From WHSW01 sp963781265 (GTDB lineage Bacteria; Actinomycetota; Thermoleophilia; Solirubrobacterales; 70-9), in the NCBI GenBank assembly GCA_963781265.1, contig CAWAFH010000018.1, positions 62,001 through 126,000 on the forward strand: a stretch of DNA of 64,000 nt, in the 5' to 3' direction. The notes beneath the pieces are model-generated. The model had not been told where the DNA came from and did no database searches. It saw only the letters and a program-made list of their open reading frames with translations. Of this stretch, positions 33,262 to 43,838 are shown in pieces; the stretch's first letter is position 1, and every line of letters begins with the position of its first letter. The position numbers were made by a program, and so were the translations under genes.

Positions 33262-33951
33262 ATGCCGCCGACTCGAAAGCCCTTCCCGCGCTTCATTGCC
33301 GACGCAGCCCAGGAGACGGCTCCGTACGGGCGCTGGGAGGAGCGCCTGACCTCCGAGTTCGTCGCCGCCTGCGAGCCGCTGGTGGCGGAGGCGGGCTCGG
33401 CCGTCGATCCCGAGACGATCCGCTGGTTTCCCGACCGCGCCTGGTCGGGCCGCGTCTACGTCCCGGTCTCCGCGCGCGCCGCCGAGGCGACCACCGACGA
33501 GGACGGCGAGTCGGTGCTGTCCGAGTTCTACGGCTGGGTCTCCTACGCCCCGGGCGAGGACGACGGCGAGCCGGCCGAGATGCGCGCCACGGCCGACTTC
33601 ACCGACGTCACCGCCGAGGACAACCCCGACTGGAAGATCGACATCAACGATGACGTGGTCGGAGCCTGGCGCACCGACGGCGGGCGCGGCGGGGACGTCA
33701 CGCTGATCTGGGGACTGCCGCTGGTGCGCGGCGCGGTCGCCGCGACCGCCGAGCTCGACGGTGAGACGATCGACCAGGCCCCGGTCCACGAAGGGCGCTT
33801 CACCCTCGTCGCGGTCGACGCGGTCCACGGCTTCGGCGACGACCTCTTCCTCGACGTGAAGCTCTGGAACCGCTCGGTCCGCGAGCTCGCATCCGAGAGC
33901 CTTTACGCCGAGGGCGAGGCCGAGGACGACGAGGCGGTCGAGTCCGGGTGA
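33262..33951 (+). CDS. Conserved hypothetical acidic protein
   Basis: A 229-residue soluble protein with no signal or membrane segment. It is acidic, especially in loop 75-100 and in the C-terminal tail (EGEAEDDEAVESG). Beta-rich stretches such as WSGRVYVPVSARA, SEFYGWVSYAPGED and VVGAWRTDGGRGGDVTLIWG suggest a beta-sandwich. I do not recognise the family. The stop overlaps the next gene's GTG, linking it with the CapA-like protein. Confidence 0.7.
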   Translation: MPPTRKPFPRFIADAAQETAPYGRWEERLTSEFVAACEPLVAEAGSAVDPETIRWFPDRAWSGRVYVPVSARAAEATTDEDGESVLSEFYGWVSYAPGEDDGEPAEMRATADFTDVTAEDNPDWKIDINDDVVGAWRTDGGRGGDVTLIWGLPLVRGAVAATAELDGETIDQAPVHEGRFTLVAVDAVHGFGDDLFLDVKLWNRSVRELASESLYAEGEAEDDEAVESG

Positions 33952-35114
33952 CCCGCTGGCTCGCCGGGGGGTTCGCGCTTCTCTGCGTGCTCGGCTCCGC
34001 GGTCGCCGTCTGGGCGGTAGTGATCGACGACGACGGCGGCCGGGGCTCGGGCCGGAGCACCGCCCAGGCGGCGACCACCGAGCCGGCCAAGGCCGAGCTC
34101 GAGAAGGCGGCTCACTTCACCGTCTCGGCGAGCGGCGACCTGCTCATGCACCAGCCGCTGCTCGATCGCGCGCTGGCCAACGGGAACGGCGACGAGTACG
34201 ACTTCGCTCCGTTCTTCAGCAAGATCAAGCCGTACGTCGAGGGCGTCGACCTCGGCCTCTGTCACATGGAGACCCCGATGGGGCCGGGCCCGCCCACCAC
34301 CTACCCGATCTTCAACACCCCGACCGGGCTCGCGGCCTCGGTCCACCGGAGCGGCTGGGACGCCTGTGACACGGCCTCCAACCATTCGCTCGACGGCGGC
34401 CAGGCCGGCATCGACGGGACCGTCAAGGCCCTGCACCGGGCCGGGGTCGAGCACACCGGGTCATTTGCATCGAAGCGGCAGTCGCGCAAGCCGACGATCC
34501 TTGACGTCGATGGCGTGAAGGTCGGCTTCGTCGCCTACACCGACGCGACCAACGGCTTCACCCCGCCGAACTCGTGGTCGCTCAACACCTATCCCGCCGA
34601 CGATCCGAAGACAGGCGCGAAGGCGATCATTCACGACGCCCGCGCCGCTCGTGACGCCGGCGCCGACGCGGTGATCGCCCAGCTCCACTGGGGGGTCGAG
34701 AACTCGCAGACCCCCAACGCCTCGCAGATCGCGGTGGCGAAGAAGCTCACCGGCGCGAAGGTCATCAGCGTCGTCGTCGGCCAGGGCCCGCATGTGGTCC
34801 AGCCGATCGAGCGCGTTAACGACAAGTTCGTCGTGTTCAGCGAGGGCAATCTGGTGTCCAACCAGTCTCCCTCGGCCGGCCTGCCGGCCGCGACGCAGGA
34901 CGGGTTCGTTGCGTTGCTGCACTTCAAGGCGGTCGGGAACCGGGTCACGGTGCGGCGCGTCACGTACGCGCCGACCTGGGTCCGGCTCGGCGACTACAAG
35001 GTGTTGCCCGCGCGGGCGAACTCCGACCCGGCGAACGCCGGCGCGCTCAGGCAGTCCTACCGGCGCACGGTGCGCGTCGTCGGCAAGGGCGACGGCTTCG
35101 CCCCGGAGTACTGA
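33948..35114 (+). CDS. CapA family (poly-gamma-glutamate capsule-type) metallophosphatase-like protein
   Basis: The product is 388 residues from GTG 33948. An N-terminal membrane anchor (WLAGGFALLCVLGSAVAVWAV) is followed by a PGA_cap domain: SASGDLLMH, LCHMETPMG, TASNHSLDGGQAGI and IAQLHWGVENSQTP, with QGPHVVQPIE near the end. These are the metal-ligand blocks of the calcineurin-like CapA fold. Homologues take part in polyglutamate capsule retention or release, but many actinobacterial copies are orphan. No capB/capC nearby. Coupled to the acidic hypothetical. Confidence 0.88.
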   Translation: MTRWLAGGFALLCVLGSAVAVWAVVIDDDGGRGSGRSTAQAATTEPAKAELEKAAHFTVSASGDLLMHQPLLDRALANGNGDEYDFAPFFSKIKPYVEGVDLGLCHMETPMGPGPPTTYPIFNTPTGLAASVHRSGWDACDTASNHSLDGGQAGIDGTVKALHRAGVEHTGSFASKRQSRKPTILDVDGVKVGFVAYTDATNGFTPPNSWSLNTYPADDPKTGAKAIIHDARAARDAGADAVIAQLHWGVENSQTPNASQIAVAKKLTGAKVISVVVGQGPHVVQPIERVNDKFVVFSEGNLVSNQSPSAGLPAATQDGFVALLHFKAVGNRVTVRRVTYAPTWVRLGDYKVLPARANSDPANAGALRQSYRRTVRVVGKGDGFAPEY

Positions 35115-35180
35115 GCGCGGTCGGCGCGAGGGCCTCGCGGCGTCTCGGCCTGCCCGATCGGGGCCGTAATCTCCGCGACG

Positions 35181-35254
<74 letters not shown>

Positions 35255-35351
35255 TGGCTGGAAAAGCGGATGTTGCGGAGAGCCTCGGCGTCGAGCGTTA
35301 CATCCGCGTCGGTGGTCGACGCAAGCGGAAGGTTTGGGCATCGGAGTCGCT

Positions 35352-35400
35352 GCCGAGAGTCGCCTGGGACACGGTCGGCGGGTCTCAAACGACTCTCGGC
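35352..35400. repeat. Inverted repeat, 11-bp arms, 27-base loop
   Basis: GCCGAGAGTCG pairs exactly with CGACTCTCGGC. The loop begins CCTGGGAC and ends CTCAAA, resembling the loop of the hairpin at 5840-5882 although the arms differ. It could act as a terminator for tRNA-Arg, about 100 bases upstream. Confidence 0.65.
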
Positions 35401-35468
35401 GTGATCGGCGCCTTGCGCAGCGCACTCACGGCTGGACCGCTTTCGTCAGAGGCGGTCGAGCCGCTGCT

Positions 35469-35519
35469 CTCGTCGAGAGGCGGGTTATTCACGCATAGCG
35501 GTGGAAAACCGCCTCTCGG
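35469..35519. repeat. Intergenic palindromic repeat, copy B (reverse orientation)
   Basis: Read on the minus strand it starts CCGAGAGGCGGTTTTC, identical over 16 bases to copy A at 24637, then shares CACCGC-like and GCG positions in the loop and closes with CGCCTCTCGA. Both copies are 51 bases long. Confidence 0.75.
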
Positions 35520-35675
35520 TGCTCGGGGAGGAACGTGCCGCTCTTCACCAAAGCGATACTCCTTGGCAGGCAGCCGCTCCGCCGGCGACCCGTAGAGACG
35601 CGAAGTCGGGCGAGACGAGGCAAGCTGCGCGAAATCGCCTCGGGGCATCGCCTTGGGCGCGAGCTCGCCACGGTT

Positions 35676-37237
35676 ATGCTCGGCCGCGGAGAGGCTTTGG
35701 ACGACGCGGCGACGATCGAGCTCGGGCCCGGCGGCGTGACCGCCGCCGACGTGATCGCTGTCGCCCGCCGGGCGGCGCCGGCGCGGCTCACCGACGAGGC
35801 GCGGACGGCGATGGATGAGACGGCGGCGGTGGTCGAGCGCCTCGCCGACTCAGACGAGCCCGCGTACGGCGTCACGACCGGGTTCGGGTCGCTGGCGCAG
35901 ACGCGGATCCCGGCCGAGCGGCGCACCGAGCTGCAGCGGGCGCTGATCCGCTCGCACGCCGCCGGGATGGGCGACCCGGTCGAGCGCGAGGTCGTGCGGG
36001 CGATGATCTTCCTGCGCGCCCGCTCGCTGGCGATGGGGCGCTCCGGCGCGCGCCCCGTGCTCGCCGAGACGATGCTGGCGATGCTCGGGGCCGGGCTCGA
36101 CCCGGTGGTGCCCGAGCACGGCTCGCTGGGCGCCAGCGGCGACCTCGCCCCGCTCGCCCACTGCGCCCTGGCGATGATCGGCGAGGGCGAGGTGCTCGGG
36201 GCCGGCGGCGCGCCGATCCCGGCGGCGCAGGCGCTCGCCCAGGCCGGGATCGATCCACCGGTGCTCGGGCCCAAGGAGGGCCTGGCCCTGATCAACGGGA
36301 CCGACGGCATCCTCGGCATGCTGGTGCTGGCGCTCGCCGACCTGAGCGCGCTCCTGCGGGTGGCCGACGTCGCCGGCGCGGCGAGCACCGAGGCTCTGCT
36401 CGGCACCGACGCGGCCTTTGCCGCCGACCTGATCGCGCTGCGCCCCCAGCCAGGACAGGCGGTCAGCGCCGCCAACCTGCGGCGGCTGCTCGAGGGATCG
36501 GCGATCGTCGCCAGCCACCGCGAGGGCGACCCGCGGGTTCAGGACGCCTACTCGATCCGCTGCACCCCGCAGGTCCACGGCGCCGCGCGCGACACGCACG
36601 CCCACGTCGAGTCGGTCGCAGCGAACGAGCTCGCGGCCGCGATCGACAACCCGATGGTGCTCCCGGACGGCCAGGTGGCTTCCTGCGGCAACTTCCACGG
36701 GGCGCCGGTGGCGCTCGCGTGCGACTTCCTCGCGATCGCGGCGGCCGAGGTCGGCGCGATCAGCGAGCGCCGCACCGACCGCCTGCTCGACGCCTCGCGC
36801 TCGCACGGGCTGCCGGCGTTCCTCGCTCCCGACGCCGGGGTCGACTCAGGGCTGATGATCGCCCAGTACACCCAGGCGGCGATGGCCGCCGAGAACCGGC
36901 GGCTGGCGTCACCTGCATCGGTCGACTCGCTGCCGACCTCGGCGATGCAGGAGGACCACGTCTCGATGGGATGGGGCGCCGCGCGCAAGCTGCGCACCGT
37001 GGTCGCCAACCTGCGGCGGATGCTGGCGGTCGAGCTGACCTGCGCGTGCCGGGGGATCGAGTTGCGCGCGCCGCTGGCTCCGGCGCCGGGGACCGGCTCG
37101 GCGCTCGGCGCGCTGCGGCGCGTGATCGCGGGCCCTGGCCCGGATCGCTGGCTCTCGCCGGAGCTGCTCGCGGTCGAGAAGCTGCTCGCCGACGGCTCGC
37201 TGCTGGCGACAGTCGAGACGAGCATTGGAGAGTTGGA

Positions 37238-37241
<4 letters not shown>
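35676..37241 (+). CDS. hutH: Histidine ammonia-lyase
   Basis: The product is 521 residues from ATG 35676. It removes ammonia from L-histidine to give urocanate. The autocatalytic MIO cofactor triad Ala-Ser-Gly is in EHGSLGASGDLAPLAH (about 153-155). YGVTTGFGSLAQTRI, LINGTDGILGM, RVQDAYSIRCTPQVHGA and AIDNPMV are all family blocks. The start is uncertain: ATG 35676 lies inside a TATGCT -10-like box, so TTG 35697, which gives a more typical N-terminus, is a real alternative. First gene of the hut operon. Confidence 0.95.
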
Positions 37242-38970
<1,729 letters not shown>

Positions 38971-38974
<4 letters not shown>

Positions 38975-39543
38975 CCGTCCTGCCCATCCTCACCATCGGC
39001 CACCCGACCCTCCGCCGCCCCGCACGCGAACTGACGCCCGAGGAGCTCGCCTCGGACGAGACGCAGCGCCTGATCGACGACATGATCGAGACGATGCGGG
39101 ACGCCGGGGGCGCCGGGATCGCGGCCCCGCAGGTCGGCCAGCCGCTGCGGATCGCGGTCGCCGAGGTCGACCACAACCCGCGATATCCGTACAAGCCGCA
39201 GATCCCCCTGACCGTGTTCGTGAACCCGGTGCTCGCGCCGCTCGACGACGAACTGGTCGCGATCAACGAGGGTTGCCTCTCGGTCCCGGACCTGCGCGGC
39301 GAGCTCGACCGCCACGTCAGCGTCCGGGTCCGTTACCTCGACCGTGACGGGGTCGAGCACGACGAGGTCAAGCGCGGCCTGACCGCCGGCACCTTCCAAC
39401 ATGAGGTCGATCACCTCGACGGCGTTCTCTTCGTCGACCGCGCCGACCCGCGCACGCTCACCACGTGGGAGCAGTTCGAGCGGTTTCACCGCGATGCCTT
39501 CGTCGCGCGGATCACCGAGTTCGCCGAACGGGTGGGGTCTTGA
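38971..39543 (+). CDS. def: Peptide deformylase family protein inside the hut operon
   Basis: A 190-residue metallo-deformylase starting at TTG 38971 within the hutU stop. All three PDF motifs are intact: GAGIAAPQ (47-54), EGCLS (100-104) and HEVDH (144-148), which supply Gln, the Cys ligand, two His ligands and the catalytic Glu. The PRYPYKPQIPLTVFVNP segment belongs to a distinct PDF subgroup. Canonical PDFs remove formate from N-formyl-Met of new proteins. Here the gene is translationally coupled on both sides to histidine-degradation genes, and the pathway needs an N-formylglutamate deformylase that is not otherwise visible. A recruited role is inference. Confidence 0.9.
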
Positions 39544-40877
39544 GCCCCGATTCGTATTGGTGCGAGCTCGCCTGGCTCGGCGGCGAGTCCGCGGCGGGCG
39601 GGGTGGTCGTCGAGGTCGACGGCGAGCGGATCGCCTCGGTCGAAGCCGGCGTCGCGGCGCCGCCCTCCGGCGCGACGAGGCTCGACGGCCTCACGCTGCC
39701 GGGGCTCGCGAACGCACACTCGCACGCCTTCCACCGGGCGCTGCGCGGGCGGGTGCAGCGCCGCGGCGGCAGCTTCTGGACCTGGCGCGAGGACATGTAC
39801 GCGGTCGCCTCCCGGGTCGACCCGGACGGCTATCGGCGCCTGGCGCGGGCGACCTTCGCCGAGATGGCGCTCGCCGGGATCACCGCGGTCGGTGAGTTCC
39901 ATTACCTGCACCACGACACCGGCGGCGAGCCCTTCGCGGATCCGAACGAGGTCGGCAAGGCGCTGATCGAAGCCGCCGCCGAGGCCGGGATCCGGATCAC
40001 GCTGCTCGACACGTGTTATCTGCACGGCGGGATCGGGGAGCCGCTGAACGAGGTGCAAACGCGGTTCGCCGACCCGGACGCCGACGCCTGGGCGCAGCGG
40101 GTCGGGGAGCTCGCCGGCGACGACGGCGCCCGGATCGGCGCCGCGATCCACAGCGTCCGGGCGGTCGACCCCGACTCGGCGGCTGTCATCGCCGGCTGGG
40201 CGAACGAGCGCGGGTGCCCGCTTCACGCGCACGTCTCCGAGCAACCGGCCGAGAACGAGGCCTGCTTCGCGGCCTACGGCGCCAGCCCGACCAAGGTGCT
40301 CGAGCGCGCCGGGGCGCTCAGCGATCGGTTCACGGCGGTGCATGCGACCCACATCGACCAGGCCGACATCACCGCGCTCGGCGACGCGCGCGCCTGCTGT
40401 TGCCTTTGCCCGACCACCGAGCGCGACCTCGCCGACGGGATCGGTCCCGCGCGCGCGCTGATCGAGGCGGGGACGACCCTGGCGCTCGGCTCCGACTCCC
40501 ACGCGATCATCGATCCGTTCGAGGAGGCACGCGCGGTCGAGCTCGACGAGCGCCTTGCGAGCGGCGAGCGCGGTCGCCACCGATCGGCCGCGTTGCTGCG
40601 CGCCGCGAGCCGCGACGGCCACGCCTCGATCGGCTGGGCCGAGGCAGGGGCGATCGAGGCGGGGGCGCCCGCGGACCTGGTCACGATCGGGCTCGACAGC
40701 GTCCGGCTCGCCGGGACCACGGCCGAGACAGCGCTCGAAGCGGCGGTGTTCGCCGCGAGCGCGGCCGACGTCGAGCGAGTGGTCTGCTCCGGACGCGAGA
40801 TCGTCCGCGACGGCGCCCACGTCGACCTCGACGTCGCCGCCGAGCTGCGCGCGTCGATCGCCGAGGTGGTGTGGTGA
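39540..40877 (+). CDS. hutF: Formimidoylglutamate deiminase
   Basis: A 445-residue amidohydrolase-superfamily enzyme converting N-formimino-L-glutamate to N-formyl-L-glutamate and ammonia. TTG 39540 overlaps the def stop. Motifs: PGLANAHSHAFHRALRGR (HxH metal site), SFWTWREDMY, HAHVSEQPAENE, AVHATHID and LGSDSHAIIDPFEE. These match HutF more than generic chlorohydrolases. Its presence means that the five-step branch via N-formylglutamate is used, not the direct glutamate-plus-formamide route. Confidence 0.93.
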   Translation: MSPDSYWCELAWLGGESAAGGVVVEVDGERIASVEAGVAAPPSGATRLDGLTLPGLANAHSHAFHRALRGRVQRRGGSFWTWREDMYAVASRVDPDGYRRLARATFAEMALAGITAVGEFHYLHHDTGGEPFADPNEVGKALIEAAAEAGIRITLLDTCYLHGGIGEPLNEVQTRFADPDADAWAQRVGELAGDDGARIGAAIHSVRAVDPDSAAVIAGWANERGCPLHAHVSEQPAENEACFAAYGASPTKVLERAGALSDRFTAVHATHIDQADITALGDARACCCLCPTTERDLADGIGPARALIEAGTTLALGSDSHAIIDPFEEARAVELDERLASGERGRHRSAALLRAASRDGHASIGWAEAGAIEAGAPADLVTIGLDSVRLAGTTAETALEAAVFAASAADVERVVCSGREIVRDGAHVDLDVAAELRASIAEVVW

Positions 40878-42043
40878 GCGCGCTGGTGATCGACCGGATC
40901 GGGGCCCTCGTCACCAACGACCCCGGGCTCGGCGAGGGCGACCTCGGCCTCGTCCGCGACGCGGCGCTGGTGATCGAGGGCGGGGTCGTCGCCGCGGTCG
41001 AGCCGGCGGGAGCCGCCGGCGACGAACGCTTCGACGCCGCCGGGCGCTGCGTGCTCCCGGGCTTCGTCGACAGCCACACCCACCTGATCTTCGCCGGCGA
41101 CCGCGCCGAGGAGTTCGCGGCACGGATGGCCGGGGCGCCGTATGAGGCGGGCGGGATCGCGGTCACCACCGAGGCGACCCGGGCCGCCTCCGACGAGCAA
41201 CTGCTCGAGCTCGCCCGGGCGCGGCAGGCCGAGGCGCTCGCGGCCGGGATCACCCACCAGGAGATCAAGTCCGGCTACGGGCTCACGGTCGAGTCCGAGG
41301 CTCGCATCTGCCGGCTGGCCGGCGAGCTCTCCGACGACGTCACGTTCCTCGGCGCCCACCTCGTGCCGCCCGAGTACGAGGATCGCGCCGACGACTACGT
41401 CGACCTCGTGTGCGGCGAGATGCTCGCCGCATGCGCGCCGCACAGCCGCTGGATCGACGTCTTCTGCGAGCGCGGCGCGTTCGACCGCGAGCAGTCGCGC
41501 GCCGTGCTGGAGGCGGGGCGGGCGGCCGGCCTTGGCCTGCGCGTGCACGGCAACCAGCTCGGCCCGGGCGACGGCGTGGAGCTCGCGGTCGAGATGGGCG
41601 CTGCGTCGGTCGACCACTGCACCTATCTCGCCGACGCGGACGTCGGCGCGCTCGCCGGCGGCGAGACGGTCGCGACCTTCCTGCCGGCGACCGACTTCTC
41701 CACCCGCCAGCCGTATCCGGACGCGCGGCGGGCGATCGACGCCGGGGTCGCTGTGGCTCTGGCGACCAACACGAACCCGGGCTCCAGCTACACGACCTCG
41801 ATGCCGTTCTGCATCGCGCTCGCGGTGCGCGAGATGGGGATGACGATCGACGAGGCGGTGCTCGCCGCGACGCTCGGCGGCGCGCTCGCCCTGCGCCGCA
41901 CGGACATCGGCCACCTCGCCCCGGGCGCCCGCGCCGACGCCGTCGTCCTCGACGCGCCCTCGCCGGCGCACCTGATCTACCGGCCCGGCGTCCCGCTGAC
42001 CGCGGCGGCGTTCAGGTCGGGCGAGCTGGCCTTCGAGGCCTGA
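40874..42043 (+). CDS. hutI: Imidazolonepropionase
   Basis: The product is 389 residues from GTG 40874 in the hutF stop. It hydrolyses imidazolone-5-propionate to N-formimino-glutamate. Metal and substrate motifs: PGFVDSHTHLIFAGDR, TTEATRAASDEQL, HQEIKSGYGLTVE, GAHLVPPEY, GNQLGPGDGVELA and TNTNPGSSYTTSM. Complete and of normal length. It is last in the operon although its reaction precedes hutF. It is convergent with the OsmC gene, with one base between the two coding regions. Confidence 0.95.
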   Translation: MSALVIDRIGALVTNDPGLGEGDLGLVRDAALVIEGGVVAAVEPAGAAGDERFDAAGRCVLPGFVDSHTHLIFAGDRAEEFAARMAGAPYEAGGIAVTTEATRAASDEQLLELARARQAEALAAGITHQEIKSGYGLTVESEARICRLAGELSDDVTFLGAHLVPPEYEDRADDYVDLVCGEMLAACAPHSRWIDVFCERGAFDREQSRAVLEAGRAAGLGLRVHGNQLGPGDGVELAVEMGAASVDHCTYLADADVGALAGGETVATFLPATDFSTRQPYPDARRAIDAGVAVALATNTNPGSSYTTSMPFCIALAVREMGMTIDEAVLAATLGGALALRRTDIGHLAPGARADAVVLDAPSPAHLIYRPGVPLTAAAFRSGELAFEA

Positions 42044-42044
42044 G

Positions 42045-42566
42045 CTAGGGTCGCGCGCGGTCGGTCGAGACCGAGAGCTCGGGGGACCCGGCGAGCGTCT
42101 GGAAGACGACGCAGTAGCGCTCGGTCAGCCGGATCAGGGTCTCGAGGTCCTCGTCGCTCGCGTCGGTGTCGAGCTCGAACCGCAGGCGGATCCGCCGGAA
42201 GCCGACCGGCGCTCCCTTGTCGATCGCCAGCGTTCCTCGCCAATCGAGGTCGCCCTCGGCGTGGACCGCGCCGGCCACGTCGAGCCCGATTGCCGTCGCG
42301 ACGGATCGCATGGTCACGCCCGCGCATGCGACCAGCGCCTGGAGCAACATGTCGCCCGAGCAGGCGAGCGTCCCGTCGCCACCCGTGTCCGGGTGCAGGC
42401 CGGCCTCGACCAGCGCCTTCCCGGTCTGCACCGAGCACGAGATGCCCTCCTCCAGCGTTCCATCCGCCCGCAGGGTGATCTCGGCCGTCGCCGGGTCGTC
42501 GCGGTAGCGCTCCTTGATCGGTCGCTGCAGCTCGCGAAGTTCGTCCTGGGTGAGTGAGGCGGCCAC
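42045..42566 (-). CDS. OsmC family protein
   Basis: The product is 173 residues from GTG 42566. The OsmC/Ohr fold places one redox Cys in ALVACAGVTMRSVA and a second in LTERYCVVFQTLAG, the usual pair for organic-hydroperoxide reduction. The ADGTLEEGISC N-terminus and HPDTGGDG active-site loop fit the family. Organic peroxide detoxification is the likely role. A -10 box sits 6 bases before the start. Confidence 0.88.
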   Translation of the reverse strand: MAASLTQDELRELQRPIKERYRDDPATAEITLRADGTLEEGISCSVQTGKALVEAGLHPDTGGDGTLACSGDMLLQALVACAGVTMRSVATAIGLDVAGAVHAEGDLDWRGTLAIDKGAPVGFRRIRLRFELDTDASDEDLETLIRLTERYCVVFQTLAGSPELSVSTDRARP

Positions 42567-42572
42567 TCGGCC

Positions 42573-42578
42573 ACCCTA
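42573..42578 (-). promoter_or_regulatory. -10 box, leaderless-type
   Basis: Minus-strand TAGGGT, 6 bases before GTG 42566 of the OsmC gene. Confidence 0.45.
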
Positions 42579-42601
42579 CCGGCGGCGGCCGCCGCCACGG
42601 C

Positions 42602-43087
42602 TCAGCTCGCCGCCACGCCCTCGGCGGCCGCGCGCAGCGCCGCGATGTCGAGCTTGCGCATCCCGAGCATCGCTTGCATCGCCCGCTGGGCCTTCGCCGG
42701 GTCCGGGTCCGAGAACACCGCTTCCATCCCCTCGGGGACGACCTGCCAGGAGAGCCCGAACTTGTCCTTGAGCCAGCCGCACTGGCTCTCCTCGCCGCCC
42801 TCGGTGAGCGCGTCCCAGTAGTAGTCGACCTCCGCCTGGGTCTCGCAGTTGATCTGAAACGAGACCGCCTCGTCGAACTTGAACTGGGGGCCGCCGTTGA
42901 TGCCGACGAACCGCTGGCCGTCGAGCTCGAACTCGACCGTCATCACGGTTCCGGCCTCACCGGGGCTGCCCTCCGGGTACTCGGCGACGCTGACGATCCG
43001 CGAGCTCTTGAACACGGAGATGTAGAAGTTCGCGGCCTGCTCGGCCGCCCCGTCGAACCACAGGTTGGGGATGATCTTCTGCTGCAT
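42602..43087 (-). CDS. VOC family protein, PhnB / 3-demethylubiquinone-methyltransferase-like
   Basis: The product is 161 residues from ATG 43087, with GAGAGGA upstream. IPNLWFDGAAEQAANFYISVF, MTVEFELDGQRFVGINGGPQFKF-type blocks, AEVDYYWDALTEGGEESQCGWLKD and QRAMQAMLGMRKLDIAALR are characteristic of the group often misnamed '3-demethylubiquinone-9 3-methyltransferase'. It is a vicinal-oxygen-chelate fold protein of unknown substrate. A 16-base perfect GC palindrome (42581-42596) lies just after the stop and may end transcription. Confidence 0.85.
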   Translation of the reverse strand: MQQKIIPNLWFDGAAEQAANFYISVFKSSRIVSVAEYPEGSPGEAGTVMTVEFELDGQRFVGINGGPQFKFDEAVSFQINCETQAEVDYYWDALTEGGEESQCGWLKDKFGLSWQVVPEGMEAVFSDPDPAKAQRAMQAMLGMRKLDIAALRAAAEGVAAS

Positions 43088-43191
43088 GTCTCGTCCTCTC
43101 GTAGGGGTGTTCAGGGGTGTAGACCGCCGTGGTGAGGCCAATTAATCGGTCGCGGGTTTGCCCGATTCGAGGGCGCCGAGCGCGCACGCGA

Positions 43192-43219
43192 ACGCCACCC
43201 GGGGCAGGCCGGGTGGCGT
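43192..43219 (-). terminator. GC hairpin, probable terminator
   Basis: ACGCCACCCGG pairs perfectly with CCGGGTGGCGT around a 6-base loop, 38 bases beyond the stop of the minus-strand gene at 43257-43685. No T-run. Confidence 0.55.
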
Positions 43220-43256
43220 CGCGGGGATGAGAGGGACGGCGAAGGAGCCGGACGGG

Positions 43257-43685
43257 CTAGCTGCGCCGCGGGCGCGCCGAGATGTGGAAGCCGTGGCGGC
43301 GAAACGCCGGCCGGCCGCCGTGTCGGCGCAGTTGCTTGGCTCGCAGCTCGAGCCGCTCGACGACGGACGCCGTCGGGATGAACGGGTCGGCGACCAGGTC
43401 GCCGGTGGTGATCGAGACCGCGGCGATCAGGCGGCCGTCGAGCTCGGCGGCGAGCACCTCGCCGCTCGGGGCGGCGGCGGAGTCGCGGCCGGCGAGCGCC
43501 TCGAGCGCTTCGCGGTCCTCGCTCGGATCGATCCGGCGGACCAACGCCCGCTCGGCGATCGTGGCGGCGCCCGCCGACCGCGTGCGGCGGCGGCGAGCTC
43601 CGCGGGCCCGGCGGCGAGAGGCGGCGTAGTCGCGCATCTCCTGGTTTCGCTGGGCCGCAATGGTGGTGATCAGGGCGGTCATCAT
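43257..43685 (-). CDS. Hypothetical protein, GNAT-remnant-like
   Basis: A 142-residue product. The N-terminal third is very basic (SRRRARGARRRRTRS), followed by LVRRIDPSEDREALEALAGRD and VLAAELDGRLIAAVSITTGDLVADPFIPT. The latter two segments resemble the first half of small actinobacterial acetyltransferase-like proteins, but the acetyl-CoA loop (RxxGxG/A) is missing, so catalysis is doubtful. ATG 43685 and the adjacent ATG 43682 are both possible starts behind a GGAA site. Confidence 0.55.
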   Translation of the reverse strand: MMTALITTIAAQRNQEMRDYAASRRRARGARRRRTRSAGAATIAERALVRRIDPSEDREALEALAGRDSAAAPSGEVLAAELDGRLIAAVSITTGDLVADPFIPTASVVERLELRAKQLRRHGGRPAFRRHGFHISARPRRS

Positions 43686-43771
43686 CGGTTCCTTTCCTTC
43701 GCTTCCTCTCGATCACCAAGCTACGGCTAAGAAACCGCTTCCACATCGGGTTTTCGGGCCGACTTCGACGC

Positions 43772-43804
43772 CCCGACCCCTTACTTTCCAAGCCCGACCC
43801 CTTA
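43772..43804 (+). promoter_or_regulatory. Tandem direct repeat, candidate operator
   Basis: CCCGACCCCTTA occurs at 43772-43783 and again at 43793-43804, 21 bases apart (two helical turns), ending 22 bases before the -10 box of the LuxR-type gene. This is the place and phasing expected for an activator or repressor site. Confidence 0.45.
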
Positions 43805-43826
43805 GGCGTGAGAGCGGACCGAGGGC

Positions 43827-43832
43827 CATACT
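43827..43832 (+). promoter_or_regulatory. -10 box, leaderless-type
   Basis: CATACT ends 6 bases before GTG 43839 of the LuxR-type regulator. Confidence 0.45.
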
Positions 43833-43838
43833 GGTGGT

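Larger units (their letters stand above)
35255..35675. other. 421-base region without a convincing gene
   Basis: Between tRNA-Arg and hutH. Short open frames exist on both strands but they overlap the tRNA or run through palindromic repeats and have no ribosome site. The recognisable contents are the two hairpin elements at 35352-35400 and 35469-35519. The hutH promoter is presumably near 35660-35680 (TATGCT at 35675-35680 is a -10 candidate). Confidence 0.55.
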
